DNA of 64,000 bases from RBG-16-66-20 sp035308765 (GTDB lineage Bacteria > Pseudomonadota > Gammaproteobacteria > Burkholderiales > SG8-39), in the NCBI GenBank assembly GCA_035308765.1, contig DATGGA010000021.1, positions 49,565 through 113,564 of the forward strand, in the 5' to 3' direction. Below the pieces are notes generated by a model. That model was not told the origin of the DNA, made no database searches, and saw only the letters and a program-made list of their open reading frames with translations. How positions within the stretch are numbered: position 1 is the stretch's first letter; every line of letters starts with the position of its first letter. The position numbers were made by a program, and so were the translations under genes. Of the stretch, positions 43,674 to 52,435 are shown in pieces.

Positions 43674-45863
43674 ATGCAATACCGCCTCAACCGAACGCCG
43701 ATTGCTGCAGCCGTCGCCGCGCTGTTCAGTTCGTTCACGCCCGGCCTCGCATTCGCCCAGGCAACGGGCAGCGAGGCCACGCTGCCCGAAGTCAAGGTTC
43801 AGGAAACCGCGCCCACGGACGATTTCGCGCCCGGCCTGTCCAACGTCGGCGGCAAGGTGCCGACCCCGGTGCGCGATATCCCGCAGACCGTCAACATCAT
43901 CAATCGCGCGGTAATGGAGTCGCAAGGCGCGACCAGCCTCTCCGACGCGCTGCGCGGCGTTCCCGGAATCACCATGGGTGCCGCCGAGGGCGGCACTATC
44001 GGCAACAACATCAACCTGCGCGGCTTCTCGGCACGCACCGACATCTACCTGGACGGCATGCGCGACCGCGGCCAGTACTACCGCGACGTGTACTCGCTGG
44101 ATCAGATCGAAGTGCTGAAGGGACCCTCCTCGATGCTGTTCGGGCGCGGCTCGACGGGGGGCGTCGTCAACCAGGTGAGCAAGGTGCCCTCGCTGACGCC
44201 GCTCAACCAGGCCACGATCTCCGTGGGCACCCAGCCGTCGATGCGCACCACGGCGGACCTGAACCAGCCGCTGTCCGACACCTCGGCGTTCCACATCTCG
44301 GCCATGGCGCAGGACGTGAACTCCACGCGCGACGTGATGGACTACAAGGATTACGGCATCGCCCCCTCGCTGCGCTTCGGCATCAACACGCCGACCACGG
44401 TGACGCTGTCGGCGATGATCAACCACAACAGGGACATGCCGGACTACGGCCTGCCGCCCGTCAACGGCGCTCCGGCGAACGTCAACCACAAGACCTTATA
44501 CGGGCTCACCGATGACCGCACGATCCAGGATGTCGACGAGTTCACCGCCAAGGTGGTTCACAAAATAACGCCCGAAACGACCATCCAGAACCAGTCGCGC
44601 TATGCCAATTACAAGATCGACGCGCGCGAATCCGGGCCGAACAGCATCGGTACCGTCACCGGCGGCGTCTATACGGCCTTCGCCGCCACCAATCTGGGAA
44701 ACACCACCAGCCTGCCGCTGTCGCAGCTGTTTTTCGCGCTCGGCAGCCACGACCGCGTGATCACCGACAATTCTTTTTACAACCAGACCGACTTGATCAC
44801 CAATTACCAGACCGGCGGCGTGCGCCACGACCTGATCTTCGGCCTGGAACTGGGCGACGAGCGCAACAATCAGGCCAACAGTTCGCGCAACGTCGGAACC
44901 AACAACTATTTTTACGTGCTGCCGCTCGTCAACCCGCCCTACCTGACGGGCGCCGGCCTGCCCTCCACGCCGGGCAACATCGTGCAGGCCAGCGCCACCA
45001 CGCTTGCGCCCTACTTCAACGACACGATGACGCTGAGCAAGCAATGGAAGCTGATTGCGGGACTGCGCCACGACGTCTACAAGGCGAACCTGAGCAATTC
45101 GATCAACCTCCCGCCGTCGGCGAGCCAGACCGTGAACTTCAATAGCGTTCGCACCGGCCTGCTCTACCAGCCGACCGACGTGCAGACCTACTATGCCTCC
45201 TACGGCACCTCGTTCAACCCCTCGCTGGAAGCGCTCACCCTCACCAGCGGGCAGCAGTCGCTCGATCCGGAGACCAACAAGTCCTACGAGGCAGGCTCGA
45301 AATGGGACCTGCTGAACGGCAACCTGTCGGTGACCTCCGCGCTGTTCCAGGTTACAAAAAACAACGCCCGCGCGCAGATCTCGGCCGGCGTCTACGAGGA
45401 CATCGGCGAAGTGCGCGTGCGCGGCTTCGAGGCCGGCGTAGCCGGGCGCATCCGGTCCGACTGGCAGGTGCTCGCGGGCTACACCTACCTCGATGCCAGG
45501 ATCGTCAATGCCGGGCCGTTCGACGCTGCGTCAGGCAGCGCGCCCGGCAACACGCTCGCCAATACGCCGAAAAACAGCGCCTCGGTCTGGACGACCTGTA
45601 ACGTGACGCACGAGTGGGAGGCCGGCACTGGCCTGGTCTACATGTCGGACCGGTATGTCTCCAACAACAATGCCGTCCTGGCTCCCGACTACCTGCGCTG
45701 GGATGCCACGGTGGCCTTTCACCAGCCGAAGTACGACATCCGCCTCAATCTGTTCAACATCGCCAACCGGCTGAACTACGACGCGCTGATCCCCTCCGAC
45801 AAGGGGCGCTCGGTGCCGGGCATCGCCCGCACCGCCCTGCTCACCTACACGCAGAGGTTCTGA
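43674..45863 (+). CDS. TonB-dependent siderophore receptor (catecholate type)
   Basis: 729 aa from the ATG with an AGGGAGAA Shine-Dalgarno sequence; upstream in-frame extension is inside the FTR1 gene. A signal peptide (1-28, AFA-QA) is followed by the plug domain (DIPQTVNIINRAVMESQGA, then NINLRGFSARTDIYLDGMRD) and a 22-strand barrel ending in TYTQRF with the terminal phenylalanine. The GxYYRDVYSLDQIEVLKGPSS segment and VARDxPQ-like plug favour a ferric-siderophore (Fiu/FcuA type) ligand rather than haem. It is separated by 83 bp from FTR1 without a clear terminator. Confidence 0.94.
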   Translation: MQYRLNRTPIAAAVAALFSSFTPGLAFAQATGSEATLPEVKVQETAPTDDFAPGLSNVGGKVPTPVRDIPQTVNIINRAVMESQGATSLSDALRGVPGITMGAAEGGTIGNNINLRGFSARTDIYLDGMRDRGQYYRDVYSLDQIEVLKGPSSMLFGRGSTGGVVNQVSKVPSLTPLNQATISVGTQPSMRTTADLNQPLSDTSAFHISAMAQDVNSTRDVMDYKDYGIAPSLRFGINTPTTVTLSAMINHNRDMPDYGLPPVNGAPANVNHKTLYGLTDDRTIQDVDEFTAKVVHKITPETTIQNQSRYANYKIDARESGPNSIGTVTGGVYTAFAATNLGNTTSLPLSQLFFALGSHDRVITDNSFYNQTDLITNYQTGGVRHDLIFGLELGDERNNQANSSRNVGTNNYFYVLPLVNPPYLTGAGLPSTPGNIVQASATTLAPYFNDTMTLSKQWKLIAGLRHDVYKANLSNSINLPPSASQTVNFNSVRTGLLYQPTDVQTYYASYGTSFNPSLEALTLTSGQQSLDPETNKSYEAGSKWDLLNGNLSVTSALFQVTKNNARAQISAGVYEDIGEVRVRGFEAGVAGRIRSDWQVLAGYTYLDARIVNAGPFDAASGSAPGNTLANTPKNSASVWTTCNVTHEWEAGTGLVYMSDRYVSNNNAVLAPDYLRWDATVAFHQPKYDIRLNLFNIANRLNYDALIPSDKGRSVPGIARTALLTYTQRF

Positions 45864-45867
45864 CCGT

Positions 45868-46563
45868 ATGCTGGTGCACGTAGCCAAGGTTCTGGACCAG
45901 GCGCAGCTGGGCGCGATCCGCGCCAGGCTTGCCGCTGCCGGCGGGGCCTGGGTGGATGGACGCGCCACCGCGGGCCACCAGGGAACCCAGGTCAAGAACA
46001 ACCTTCAGCTCGCCGAGGATTCGCCGGTCGCGCGCGAGCTGGGCGACATCGTGCTCGCGGCGCTGGAGAGGAATCCGCTCTTCATCAGCGCCGCGCTGCC
46101 GAGCCGCGTCTATCCGCCGATGTTCAACCGCTACGAGGGGGGCATGCGCTTCGGCAGCCACGTCGACGGCGCGGTGCGCCTGGTGCCCGGAAGCGGGGCG
46201 AAGATCCGCACCGATGTTTCAGCGACGCTGTTTCTCGCGCCGCCGGAGGATTACGACGGCGGCGAGCTGCTGATCGAGGACAGCTACGGCGTGCAGCGCG
46301 TCAAGCTGCCCGCGGGCGACATGGTGCTCTATCCGGCCGGCAGCCTGCACCGCGTCGAGCCGGTGACGCGCGGCTCGCGGCTTGCGTGCTTTCTCTGGGT
46401 GCAGAGCATGGTCCGGGACGACGTGCAGCGGGCGCTGCTCTACGATCTCGACATGGCGATCGTGCGCCTGACGCGCGACTCGTCCAACGCTGCGGGCAAC
46501 CCGGCGCTGGTGTCGCTCACAGGGTGCTATCACAACCTGCTGCGCATGTGGGCCGAACCCTGA
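45868..46563 (+). CDS. PiuC-type Fe(II)/2-oxoglutarate dioxygenase (PKHD-type)
   Basis: 231 aa. The 2-His-1-Asp facial triad is H98, D100 (GSHVDGA) and H161 (SLHRVEP), with R171 as the 2-oxoglutarate-binding arginine. Length, VYPPMFNRYEGG and the C-terminal CYHNLLRMWAEP block identify PiuC/PKHX. These genes are usually paired with a Fiu-like receptor, as here (four bases after the receptor stop). Expression is typically iron-repressed. Confidence 0.93.
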   Translation: MLVHVAKVLDQAQLGAIRARLAAAGGAWVDGRATAGHQGTQVKNNLQLAEDSPVARELGDIVLAALERNPLFISAALPSRVYPPMFNRYEGGMRFGSHVDGAVRLVPGSGAKIRTDVSATLFLAPPEDYDGGELLIEDSYGVQRVKLPAGDMVLYPAGSLHRVEPVTRGSRLACFLWVQSMVRDDVQRALLYDLDMAIVRLTRDSSNAAGNPALVSLTGCYHNLLRMWAEP

Positions 46564-46622
46564 GATGAAGCCGCGCGTCGGCGCGGGGGTAAAATTTCCC
46601 CCGTATAAGAGGAGGGGTGAAA

Positions 46623-47576
46623 ATGAGAATGCTTTTTACTGCGCTGGCGCTTGCCTGCGCTGCGATTGTGCATGCTCAGAACTTCCCGTCCCGCCCGGTC
46701 ACTATCGTGGTGCCCTACCCGCCTGGCGGCCTGATCGATCTCGTAGCACGCGCGCTGCAGCCTTTCCTCCAGACCGAACTTGGCGTGCCGGTGCTGGTCG
46801 AGAACCACAGCGGCGCGGGTGGCAACGTAGGCGCTGAAATGGTGGCGCGCTCGGCGCCCGACGGCTACACGCTGTTGCTCGCCAATCCCTCGCTTGCCAT
46901 CAGCCCGACCCTCTACCGCAAGCTCAACTACAAGCCGATCGAGGATTTTGCCTATATCGGGCGTTACGGATCGGTGCCGAACGTGCTGGTGGTGAACCCG
47001 TCGCTGCCGGTGAAGACCGCCCAGGAACTGATCGCCTACGCGAAAAAGAACCCAGGGAAGCTGAATTACGGATCGCCCGGCTACGGCACCTCGCCGCAGC
47101 TCTCCAGCGAACTGTTCAAGAGCATGACCGGTACATACATCGTGCACATCCCGTTCCGCGGCGCGGGCCCCGCGACTGCGGCGCTGTTCGGCGGCGAGAT
47201 CGAGATGATGATCGACAACATCCCGCCGCAGGTGGGGAACATCAGAGCCGGCAAGGTGCGCGCGCTCGCGGTTACCAGCCTGCAGCGCGTGAGCGCGCTG
47301 CCCGACGTGCCGACCATGGACGAGGTCGGCCTCAAGGGTTACGAGGTAGTGTCCTGGTTCGGGCTCGCCGCGCGCGCCGGCACGCCGCGCGAGAGCGTGC
47401 TGCGCCTGAACGCCGCGCTGAACAACGCCACACGCGACCCCAGGCTGCGCGAAATACTGGAATCGCGCGGCTCCACCGTGGTGCAAGGCACGCCCGAGGA
47501 GTTCCTCAACTTCGTGAAAGCCGAAACCGCCAAGTTCGCGCCGGTGATCAAACGCGCCGGCGTGACCGTCGAGTAG
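46623..47576 (+). CDS. Bug/TctC-family periplasmic solute-binding protein
   Basis: 317 aa from the ATG at 46623, chosen because AGGAGGGG lies five bases upstream; an in-frame GTG at 46617 overlaps that site. A signal peptide (about 1-18, VHAQ) precedes FPSRPVTIVVPYPPGGLIDLVAR. The loop GAGGNVGAEMVARSAPDGYTLL and VHIPFRGAGPA are the binding-site signatures. No TctAB genes follow; the downstream glyoxalase-fold gene is convergent. A TAAAAT -10-like hexamer (46590-46595) lies within a GGGGG/CCCCC inverted repeat. The ligand is not predictable. Confidence 0.94.
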   Translation: MRMLFTALALACAAIVHAQNFPSRPVTIVVPYPPGGLIDLVARALQPFLQTELGVPVLVENHSGAGGNVGAEMVARSAPDGYTLLLANPSLAISPTLYRKLNYKPIEDFAYIGRYGSVPNVLVVNPSLPVKTAQELIAYAKKNPGKLNYGSPGYGTSPQLSSELFKSMTGTYIVHIPFRGAGPATAALFGGEIEMMIDNIPPQVGNIRAGKVRALAVTSLQRVSALPDVPTMDEVGLKGYEVVSWFGLAARAGTPRESVLRLNAALNNATRDPRLREILESRGSTVVQGTPEEFLNFVKAETAKFAPVIKRAGVTVE

Positions 47577-47592
47577 CCGGCGGGCGCCGGGC

Positions 47593-47988
47593 TCAGACCG
47601 GGGCCGGCTCGGACTTGTCGAAGTCGATCTCGATCTTGGCGTTGTTCGGATCGGAGAAGAACAGCTGCCAGGTGCCGTATTCCGGCAACCGGCGCAGTTC
47701 GTACGGGACGTTCCTGCTTTTCAGTTTCGCCACCGCCGCAGCGAGCCCCTTGCCGCTGTAGGCCATGTGGTCGAGCACGCCCTTCACCAGCCGATCCTTG
47801 TTGACGCCCGCGACGATGTGCAGGATCGGGTCGGGTCCCTTGCCGCCGTCGGAGTAGAGCCAGGCGCCGGGGAATTTGAACGGCGGCCGCGCCCCGGGCT
47901 TGAGGTTCAAGTGCTCCTCGTAGAACGCCAGCGTCGCCGGCAAATCGTCCGTGAGGATGGTGAAGTGGTTTACGGCGGTCACGCTCAT
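47593..47988 (-). CDS. VOC (glyoxalase/bleomycin-resistance fold) protein
   Basis: 131 aa, one VOC domain. VNHFTILTDDLPATLAFYEEHLNL is the N-terminal module with metal ligand H8, VLDHMAYSGKGLAAAVAKL the second module with a histidine, and the DPNNAKIEIDFD end with a glutamate ligand. The metal site therefore looks complete. The substrate is unknown, perhaps a catechol or a methylglyoxal-type adduct. Starts 1 bp after the SPFH gene's stop. Confidence 0.86.
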   Translation of the reverse strand: MSVTAVNHFTILTDDLPATLAFYEEHLNLKPGARPPFKFPGAWLYSDGGKGPDPILHIVAGVNKDRLVKGVLDHMAYSGKGLAAAVAKLKSRNVPYELRRLPEYGTWQLFFSDPNNAKIEIDFDKSEPAPV

Positions 47989-47989
47989 G

Positions 47990-48991
47990 TCAGGCTCCTT
48001 TGGCGGCGGCTTGCGCCTGCTTGGTCTTGTCCAGCACCGTCATCGCGGTAGTCACGAACGAGGCGATGTCGGAGGCGTTCGAAGGAATGATCAGGGTGTT
48101 TGAGCTCTTGGCGAGATGGCCGAAGGCGTCGATGTACTGCTGCGCGACCTTGAGGTTGGCCGCTTCCATACCGCCCTTGTCGGTGATCGCCTCGGCCACC
48201 GCGCGCACGCCTGCCGCGTTCGCCTCCGCGATCACGCGGATCGCGGTGCCCTCGCCCTGCGCGCGGTTGATCGCGCCCTGTTTCTCGCCCTCGGACTCGA
48301 GGATCGCCGCCTGGCGCTTGCCGTCGGCGATGTTGATCTGCTGCTGGCGCTCGCCCTCCGACTTGGCGATCAGCGCGCGCTTTTCCCGTTCCGCGGTGAT
48401 CTGCGCCTGCATCGCGCGCAGGATGGACTCGGGCGGCGTGATGCTCTTGATCTCGTAGCGCAGCACCTTGATGCCCCAGTTGCGCCCCGCCTCGTCCAGC
48501 TCGGCCACGATGTGGCGGTTGATGTCCTCGCGCGACTCGAAGCTCTTGTCCAGCTCCATCTTGCCGATCACGCTGCGCAGCGTGGTCTGCGCGAGCTGGC
48601 TGATGGCGGCGACGTAATTGGCCGATCCGTACGAAGCCAGGCGGGGGTCGGTCACCTGGTAGTACAGGATCCCGTCCACCGCGAGCTGGGTGTTGTCCTT
48701 GGTGATGCAGACCTGCTCGGGCACGTCGAGCGGCACTTCCTTCAGCGAATGCGTGTAGGCAACGCGGTCGAGGAACGGGATGATGAGGTTCAGGCCAGGC
48801 TCGAGGATCGAATGGAAGCGCCCCAGCCGCTCGACCACGTAGGCGGACTGCTGCGGCACGATGCGCACGCCTTCGACCACGAAGGCCGCCACCACCGCGA
48901 TGAAGAACACCCAGACCGCGTAGCCCCGGGTCTCGGGGATGGACGCCGTGATCATGGTGAGGACGATGGCGATGATCAGCTTGGTGAGCAT
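47990..48991 (-). CDS. SPFH/Band 7 membrane protein (QmcA/paraslipin type)
   Basis: 333 aa from the ATG at 48991, with a GGAAGGGAA Shine-Dalgarno sequence; the longer upstream reading overlaps the NfeD gene. Two hydrophobic N-terminal segments precede the SPFH domain (GVRIVPQQSAYVVERLGRF, then GLNLIIPFLDRV). A coiled-coil region rich in Glu/Arg/Ala (TAEREKRALIAKSEGER, AILESEGEKQGAIN) follows, with a C-terminal oligomerisation segment. It should form flotillin-like membrane rings. The NfeD partner is encoded just upstream. Confidence 0.93.
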   Translation of the reverse strand: MLTKLIIAIVLTMITASIPETRGYAVWVFFIAVVAAFVVEGVRIVPQQSAYVVERLGRFHSILEPGLNLIIPFLDRVAYTHSLKEVPLDVPEQVCITKDNTQLAVDGILYYQVTDPRLASYGSANYVAAISQLAQTTLRSVIGKMELDKSFESREDINRHIVAELDEAGRNWGIKVLRYEIKSITPPESILRAMQAQITAEREKRALIAKSEGERQQQINIADGKRQAAILESEGEKQGAINRAQGEGTAIRVIAEANAAGVRAVAEAITDKGGMEAANLKVAQQYIDAFGHLAKSSNTLIIPSNASDIASFVTTAMTVLDKTKQAQAAAKGA

Positions 48992-49049
48992 GGGGATTCC
49001 CTTCCTCTGTTGGCTTGCCGCCGCCACCGGCGCGTCGCCCGTGGCGGGG

Positions 49050-49475
49050 CTATGCGGGACGGCGATGGGCGACTTTAAGCGTGTTGCCATTGGTCGAAAC
49101 CACATATAGCGGCGCGCCGGCTTCGACGGCTGCCTCTCCTTCCACCAGCGCGTCCCAGGATGAGCCGCGGTAACGCACGCGCGCCAGGCGCGCGCCCTGG
49201 TCCAGCCAGTTCTCGAAGCTCGCCGGCTGGCCGGCGTCCACCTGCGGCATCTGCCGGGTCGAATTCTTCGCGCGGTAAACGTGGACTCCGTAGCAGCCGA
49301 GCGCCGCGATCACCGACGCGACGACGGCCTGCACCCCGAAGGGCTGGCCGAGCCAGGCGGCGAGCGCCGCGCCGAATGCAGCGATGCCGAGCACCAGCAG
49401 ATAGAAGGTGCCGGACATCAGTTCCACGATGACCAGCGCCAGGCCCAGGATCGCCCAGATGAGATCTTCCTGCAT
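49050..49475 (-). CDS. NfeD-family protein
   Basis: 141 aa, short NfeD type. Two or three membrane helices (about 6-65) precede an OB-fold domain (WLDQGARLARVRYRGSSWDA, then VVSTNGNTLKVAHRRP). NfeD OB domains pair with SPFH proteins, and the two genes are adjacent as usual. Its downstream neighbour (SPFH) starts 58 bp later. The gene is divergent from the hydratase gene. Confidence 0.92.
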   Translation of the reverse strand: MQEDLIWAILGLALVIVELMSGTFYLLVLGIAAFGAALAAWLGQPFGVQAVVASVIAALGCYGVHVYRAKNSTRQMPQVDAGQPASFENWLDQGARLARVRYRGSSWDALVEGEAAVEAGAPLYVVSTNGNTLKVAHRRPA

Positions 49476-49485
49476 GGTCCTAATT

Positions 49486-49491
49486 TAGAAT
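49486..49491 (+). promoter_or_regulatory. Candidate -10 element of the hydratase operon
   Basis: TAGAAT in AATTTAGAATCAC, nine bases before the ATG at 49501. No Shine-Dalgarno sequence is present, so the transcript would be nearly leaderless. No clear -35. Confidence 0.35.
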
Positions 49492-49500
49492 CACTTGACC

Positions 49501-50304
49501 ATGGACGCAACCAAACTGGCAAATGAGCTTGTAAGCCTGCACCAGCACACGCGGCAGGTAACCCCATTCAGCACGCGATATCCGGGGCTTACGGCCGAAA
49601 CGGGTTATGCCGCAGCGCGCCAACTGCACGCCCATCGCCTCGCGCTGGGCTGGAAACTGCTGGGGCGCAAGAACGGCTTTACCAACCGCGGCATCTGGAA
49701 ACGCTACGGCGTGAACGGGCCGATGTGGGGCGCGGTGTACGACCGCACCGTCATCTTCGCGAAAGACAACCGCGCCACGGTCCCACTCGCCGGCCTGGAG
49801 CAACCGCGCATCGAGCCCGAGATCTGCTTCAAGCTGAAAGCCGCGCCGCCGCGGACGAAGAACCCGGCCGCCCTGCTCGAATCCATCGAGTGGGTCGCGC
49901 ATTCCATCGAAATCGTCCAGTGCCATCATCCCGAGTGGAAGATGACCCTGGCGGACTGTACCGCCGACAACGCGCTCCACGGCAGGCTGATCGTAGGCAC
50001 GCCGGTCGAAGTCCATCGCATATCCGGTCTGGCTGCCGCGCTGCCCTTTCTGAAAGTGACGCTGCGCAGGGGCGACGAGATCGTCGACCAGGGTATTGGC
50101 GCCAACGTGCTGGACAGTCCGCTCCTTTCGCTCGCTTTTCTCGTGGAAATCCTCGCGCAGCAAAAGGAATCGCCGCCGCTGGCCGCCGGCGAAATCGTCA
50201 GCACCGGCACGCTCACAGATGCGCACCCCGTGAAGCCGGGCGAGCGCTGGAGCACCAACCTGCACGGTTTCGCGACGCGAGGCCTGGGGATCGACTTCAC
50301 GTGA
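49501..50304 (+). CDS. 2-keto-4-pentenoate hydratase-type enzyme (FAH superfamily)
   Basis: 267 aa from the ATG; a TTG two codons upstream is possible. The fold is that of MhpD/4-oxalocrotonate decarboxylase: GWKLLGRKNGFTN near the N-terminus, RIEPEICFKLKA with the acidic metal ligands, and a GEIVSTGTLTDAHPVKPGERW C-terminal loop. The conserved metal-binding glutamates appear to be intact. It probably hydrates or decarboxylates a 2-oxo acid. It heads a GTGA-coupled three-gene operon with a CoA transferase and a GST. Confidence 0.85.
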   Translation: MDATKLANELVSLHQHTRQVTPFSTRYPGLTAETGYAAARQLHAHRLALGWKLLGRKNGFTNRGIWKRYGVNGPMWGAVYDRTVIFAKDNRATVPLAGLEQPRIEPEICFKLKAAPPRTKNPAALLESIEWVAHSIEIVQCHHPEWKMTLADCTADNALHGRLIVGTPVEVHRISGLAAALPFLKVTLRRGDEIVDQGIGANVLDSPLLSLAFLVEILAQQKESPPLAAGEIVSTGTLTDAHPVKPGERWSTNLHGFATRGLGIDFT

Positions 50305-51500
50305 AGCGGCCGCTCGAAGGAATCACGGTCGTGGGTCTCGAACAGGTGATCGCGGGGCCGTTCTGCACGCGCCAGCTCGCCGATATGGGCGCGCGCGTGA
50401 TCAAGATCGAACGCCGCGGCGGCGGCGACGCCGCGCGCGGCTACGATCAGACGGTGCAGGGGATGTCCTCGCATTTTGTCTGGGTAAACCGGTCGAAGGA
50501 AAGTCTTTCGCTGGACGTAAAGCATCCGGGTGCGAAACCCGTGCTCGAGAAACTCCTTCGGCAAGCGGACGTCTTCGTCCAGAATCTCGCCCCCGGCGCT
50601 GCCGAGCGGCTCGGCCTGGGCGCGACAGAACTACGGGCGAAATATCCACGGCTCGTCTGGTGCGGCATCTCCGGCTATGGTCCAGCGGGCCCCTATGCCG
50701 ACAAGAAAGCCTACGACCTGCTGGTGCAATGCGAAGCCGGGCTGCTCTCGGTGACCGGCACGCCGGAACAGCCGGCGAAGGCGGGCATCCCCGTGGCCGA
50801 TATCGCCGCCGGCATGTATGCGTTCTCCGCGATCCTCGCCGCGCTGTTCCGGCGGCAGCGCGACGGCGCCGGCGCCACGCTCGACATCACCATGTTCGAG
50901 TCGCTCGGCGAATGGATGGGCTTCCCCGCCTATTTCACCGCCTATGGCGGCCAGGCGCCGGCCCGGAGCGGCGCGCACCACGCCACCATCGTGCCCTACG
51001 GCCCCTTCAGGGCGGGCGACGGCGGCACGGTGTTCCTGTCGATCCAGAACGAGCGCGAATTCGAGCGCTTCTGCGACGTCGTTCTTCTGAACCCGGCCCT
51101 GAAGACCGATGCGAGATTTTCCAGCGGCCCGGCAAGAGCGGCCAATCGCGACGCCACGCAGGCCGAAGTGGAAAAAATCTTCCTGAAGCTGAATTCCGGA
51201 GAGATACTCGACAGGCTCGAGACGGCGGGAATCGCCAATGCAAAACTGAATTCCATGCAGGAGTTCTGGGACCATCCTCAGCTGGAGGCGCGCGACCGCT
51301 GGCGCGAGGTGGGCTCGCCCGCGGGTCCGATCGAGGCCACGAAGCCGCCGTTCAACCTGGACGGCTTCGAGCCGCGCATGGACGCGATACCGGCGCTGGG
51401 CGCACACAGCCGCGCGATACTTTCCGAATTGGGCTTTGCCGCGGGAGAAATTCAGCAAATGGAGCAGTCAGGAGTCATCCGACAGGGAGAAAAGCCGTGA
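50301..51500 (+). CDS. CaiB/BaiF (class III) CoA-transferase
   Basis: 399 aa from the GTG overlapping the hydratase stop (GTGA). The catalytic aspartate is D139 in KAYDLLVQ. VVGLEQVIAGPFCTRQLADMGARVIKIE and YGPAGPYADKKAYD are family signatures, as is PVADIAAGMYAFSAILAAL. It would exchange CoA between carboxylates, such as succinyl-CoA or an acyl-CoA donor and an unknown acceptor. Downstream it is coupled to the GST gene (GTGA). Confidence 0.92.
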   Translation: MKRPLEGITVVGLEQVIAGPFCTRQLADMGARVIKIERRGGGDAARGYDQTVQGMSSHFVWVNRSKESLSLDVKHPGAKPVLEKLLRQADVFVQNLAPGAAERLGLGATELRAKYPRLVWCGISGYGPAGPYADKKAYDLLVQCEAGLLSVTGTPEQPAKAGIPVADIAAGMYAFSAILAALFRRQRDGAGATLDITMFESLGEWMGFPAYFTAYGGQAPARSGAHHATIVPYGPFRAGDGGTVFLSIQNEREFERFCDVVLLNPALKTDARFSSGPARAANRDATQAEVEKIFLKLNSGEILDRLETAGIANAKLNSMQEFWDHPQLEARDRWREVGSPAGPIEATKPPFNLDGFEPRMDAIPALGAHSRAILSELGFAAGEIQQMEQSGVIRQGEKP

Positions 51501-52156
51501 ACCTCGAACTCTACTTCGCCCCCGGCGCCTGCTCGTTCGTGCCGCATGTGGCGCTCGAAGCGATCAAATCGGCCGCCGGCCAGGCCTTCGAGCCGAAACT
51601 CGTCAAGCTGCACCGGGGCGAACACCGGACGCCCGAATATCTGGCGATGAACCCGAACGGCCAGGTGCCGGTGCTGGTGGTGGACGGCAAGCCGCTCACG
51701 CAGATCGTCGCCATCTGCGATTTCCTGGACCGCAGCTTCCCCAAGGCGGGCCTGCTGCCCGCCGAACCCTGGGCGCGGACGCAGGCGCTGTCGCAACTGG
51801 CGTGGATGAACAACACCGTGCACCCGACTTTCACGCGCGTGTTCCGCACCGCCGAGTTCGCCGAAGGCGAGGCGGCGCAAGCGGAGGTGAAGAAAATGGC
51901 CCAGGCGCGCTTCCGCAAGCATCTGGAACGGATCCAGGACTGGGCTGCCGGCGCGAGGCCGTATTGGCACGGCGAGCGCATCGCTTTCCATGACGCCTAC
52001 GCCTTCACCTTGCTGCGCTGGGGCGGCTACGCGGACATCGACCCCAAGTCGCTTCCGGGATACCTCGCCTACATCGAGCGCGTGATGCAGGCCCCGCCCG
52101 CTGCCGCCGCGATCGAGCGCGAGCGGGTCAAGCTGGACACCTACAAGGCCGCGTGA
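51497..52156 (+). CDS. Glutathione S-transferase
   Basis: 219 aa from the GTG in a GTGA junction with the CoA-transferase gene. The N-terminal thioredoxin-like domain begins LELYFAPGACSFVPHVALEA with a Ser/Cys at the usual catalytic position (SF), and the cis-Pro segment GQVPVLVVDG is conserved. The C-terminal helical domain has YWHGERIAFHDAYAFTLLRW. It resembles beta-class bacterial GSTs. With the upstream genes it may use glutathione in breakdown of a xenobiotic or an unsaturated acid. Confidence 0.9.
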   Translation: MNLELYFAPGACSFVPHVALEAIKSAAGQAFEPKLVKLHRGEHRTPEYLAMNPNGQVPVLVVDGKPLTQIVAICDFLDRSFPKAGLLPAEPWARTQALSQLAWMNNTVHPTFTRVFRTAEFAEGEAAQAEVKKMAQARFRKHLERIQDWAAGARPYWHGERIAFHDAYAFTLLRWGGYADIDPKSLPGYLAYIERVMQAPPAAAAIERERVKLDTYKAA

Positions 52157-52174
52157 GCAAAAGGGAGACGCACC

Positions 52175-52414
52175 ATGATCGACCAACAACTTTCCGCGCT
52201 GCTGGGTGACCTTGGCGTCGACCCGGCGACGGTCGAGGCCGTCGCCACCGGCGCGATCTATCTCACGATTGTCAGCGTGGTCGCCGCCATCCCGACCGGC
52301 ATCGTCGCCAGGCGCAAGGGCAGATCCGTAAGCGGCTGGGTCATTTTCGCGCTGTGCGTCCCGCTGCTGCCATGGTTGATCGTCTGGCTGCTGCCCAGCA
52401 GGAAAGGCAAATAG
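52175..52414 (+). CDS. Small inner-membrane protein, unknown function
   Basis: 79 aa. It has two hydrophobic segments (about 26-43 and 54-72) separated by a basic loop (ARRKGRSVSG) and a basic end (PSRKGK). AAAAGGGAG-type sequence before the ATG gives a plausible ribosome site. It follows the GST by 18 bp. I do not recognise a family. The annotation as a real gene rests on the ribosome site, membrane pattern and spacing. Confidence 0.6.
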   Translation: MIDQQLSALLGDLGVDPATVEAVATGAIYLTIVSVVAAIPTGIVARRKGRSVSGWVIFALCVPLLPWLIVWLLPSRKGK

Positions 52415-52435
52415 ACGGGGTCTGGGGAAAACCCC

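Noticed and set aside
46584..46603. Inverted repeat CGGGGG/CCCCCG between the PiuC and Bug genes, considered as a terminator of the iron operon.
   Set aside because: Arms are only 6 bp and no U-tract follows on either strand; a TAAAAT hexamer in its loop fits a promoter element at least as well.
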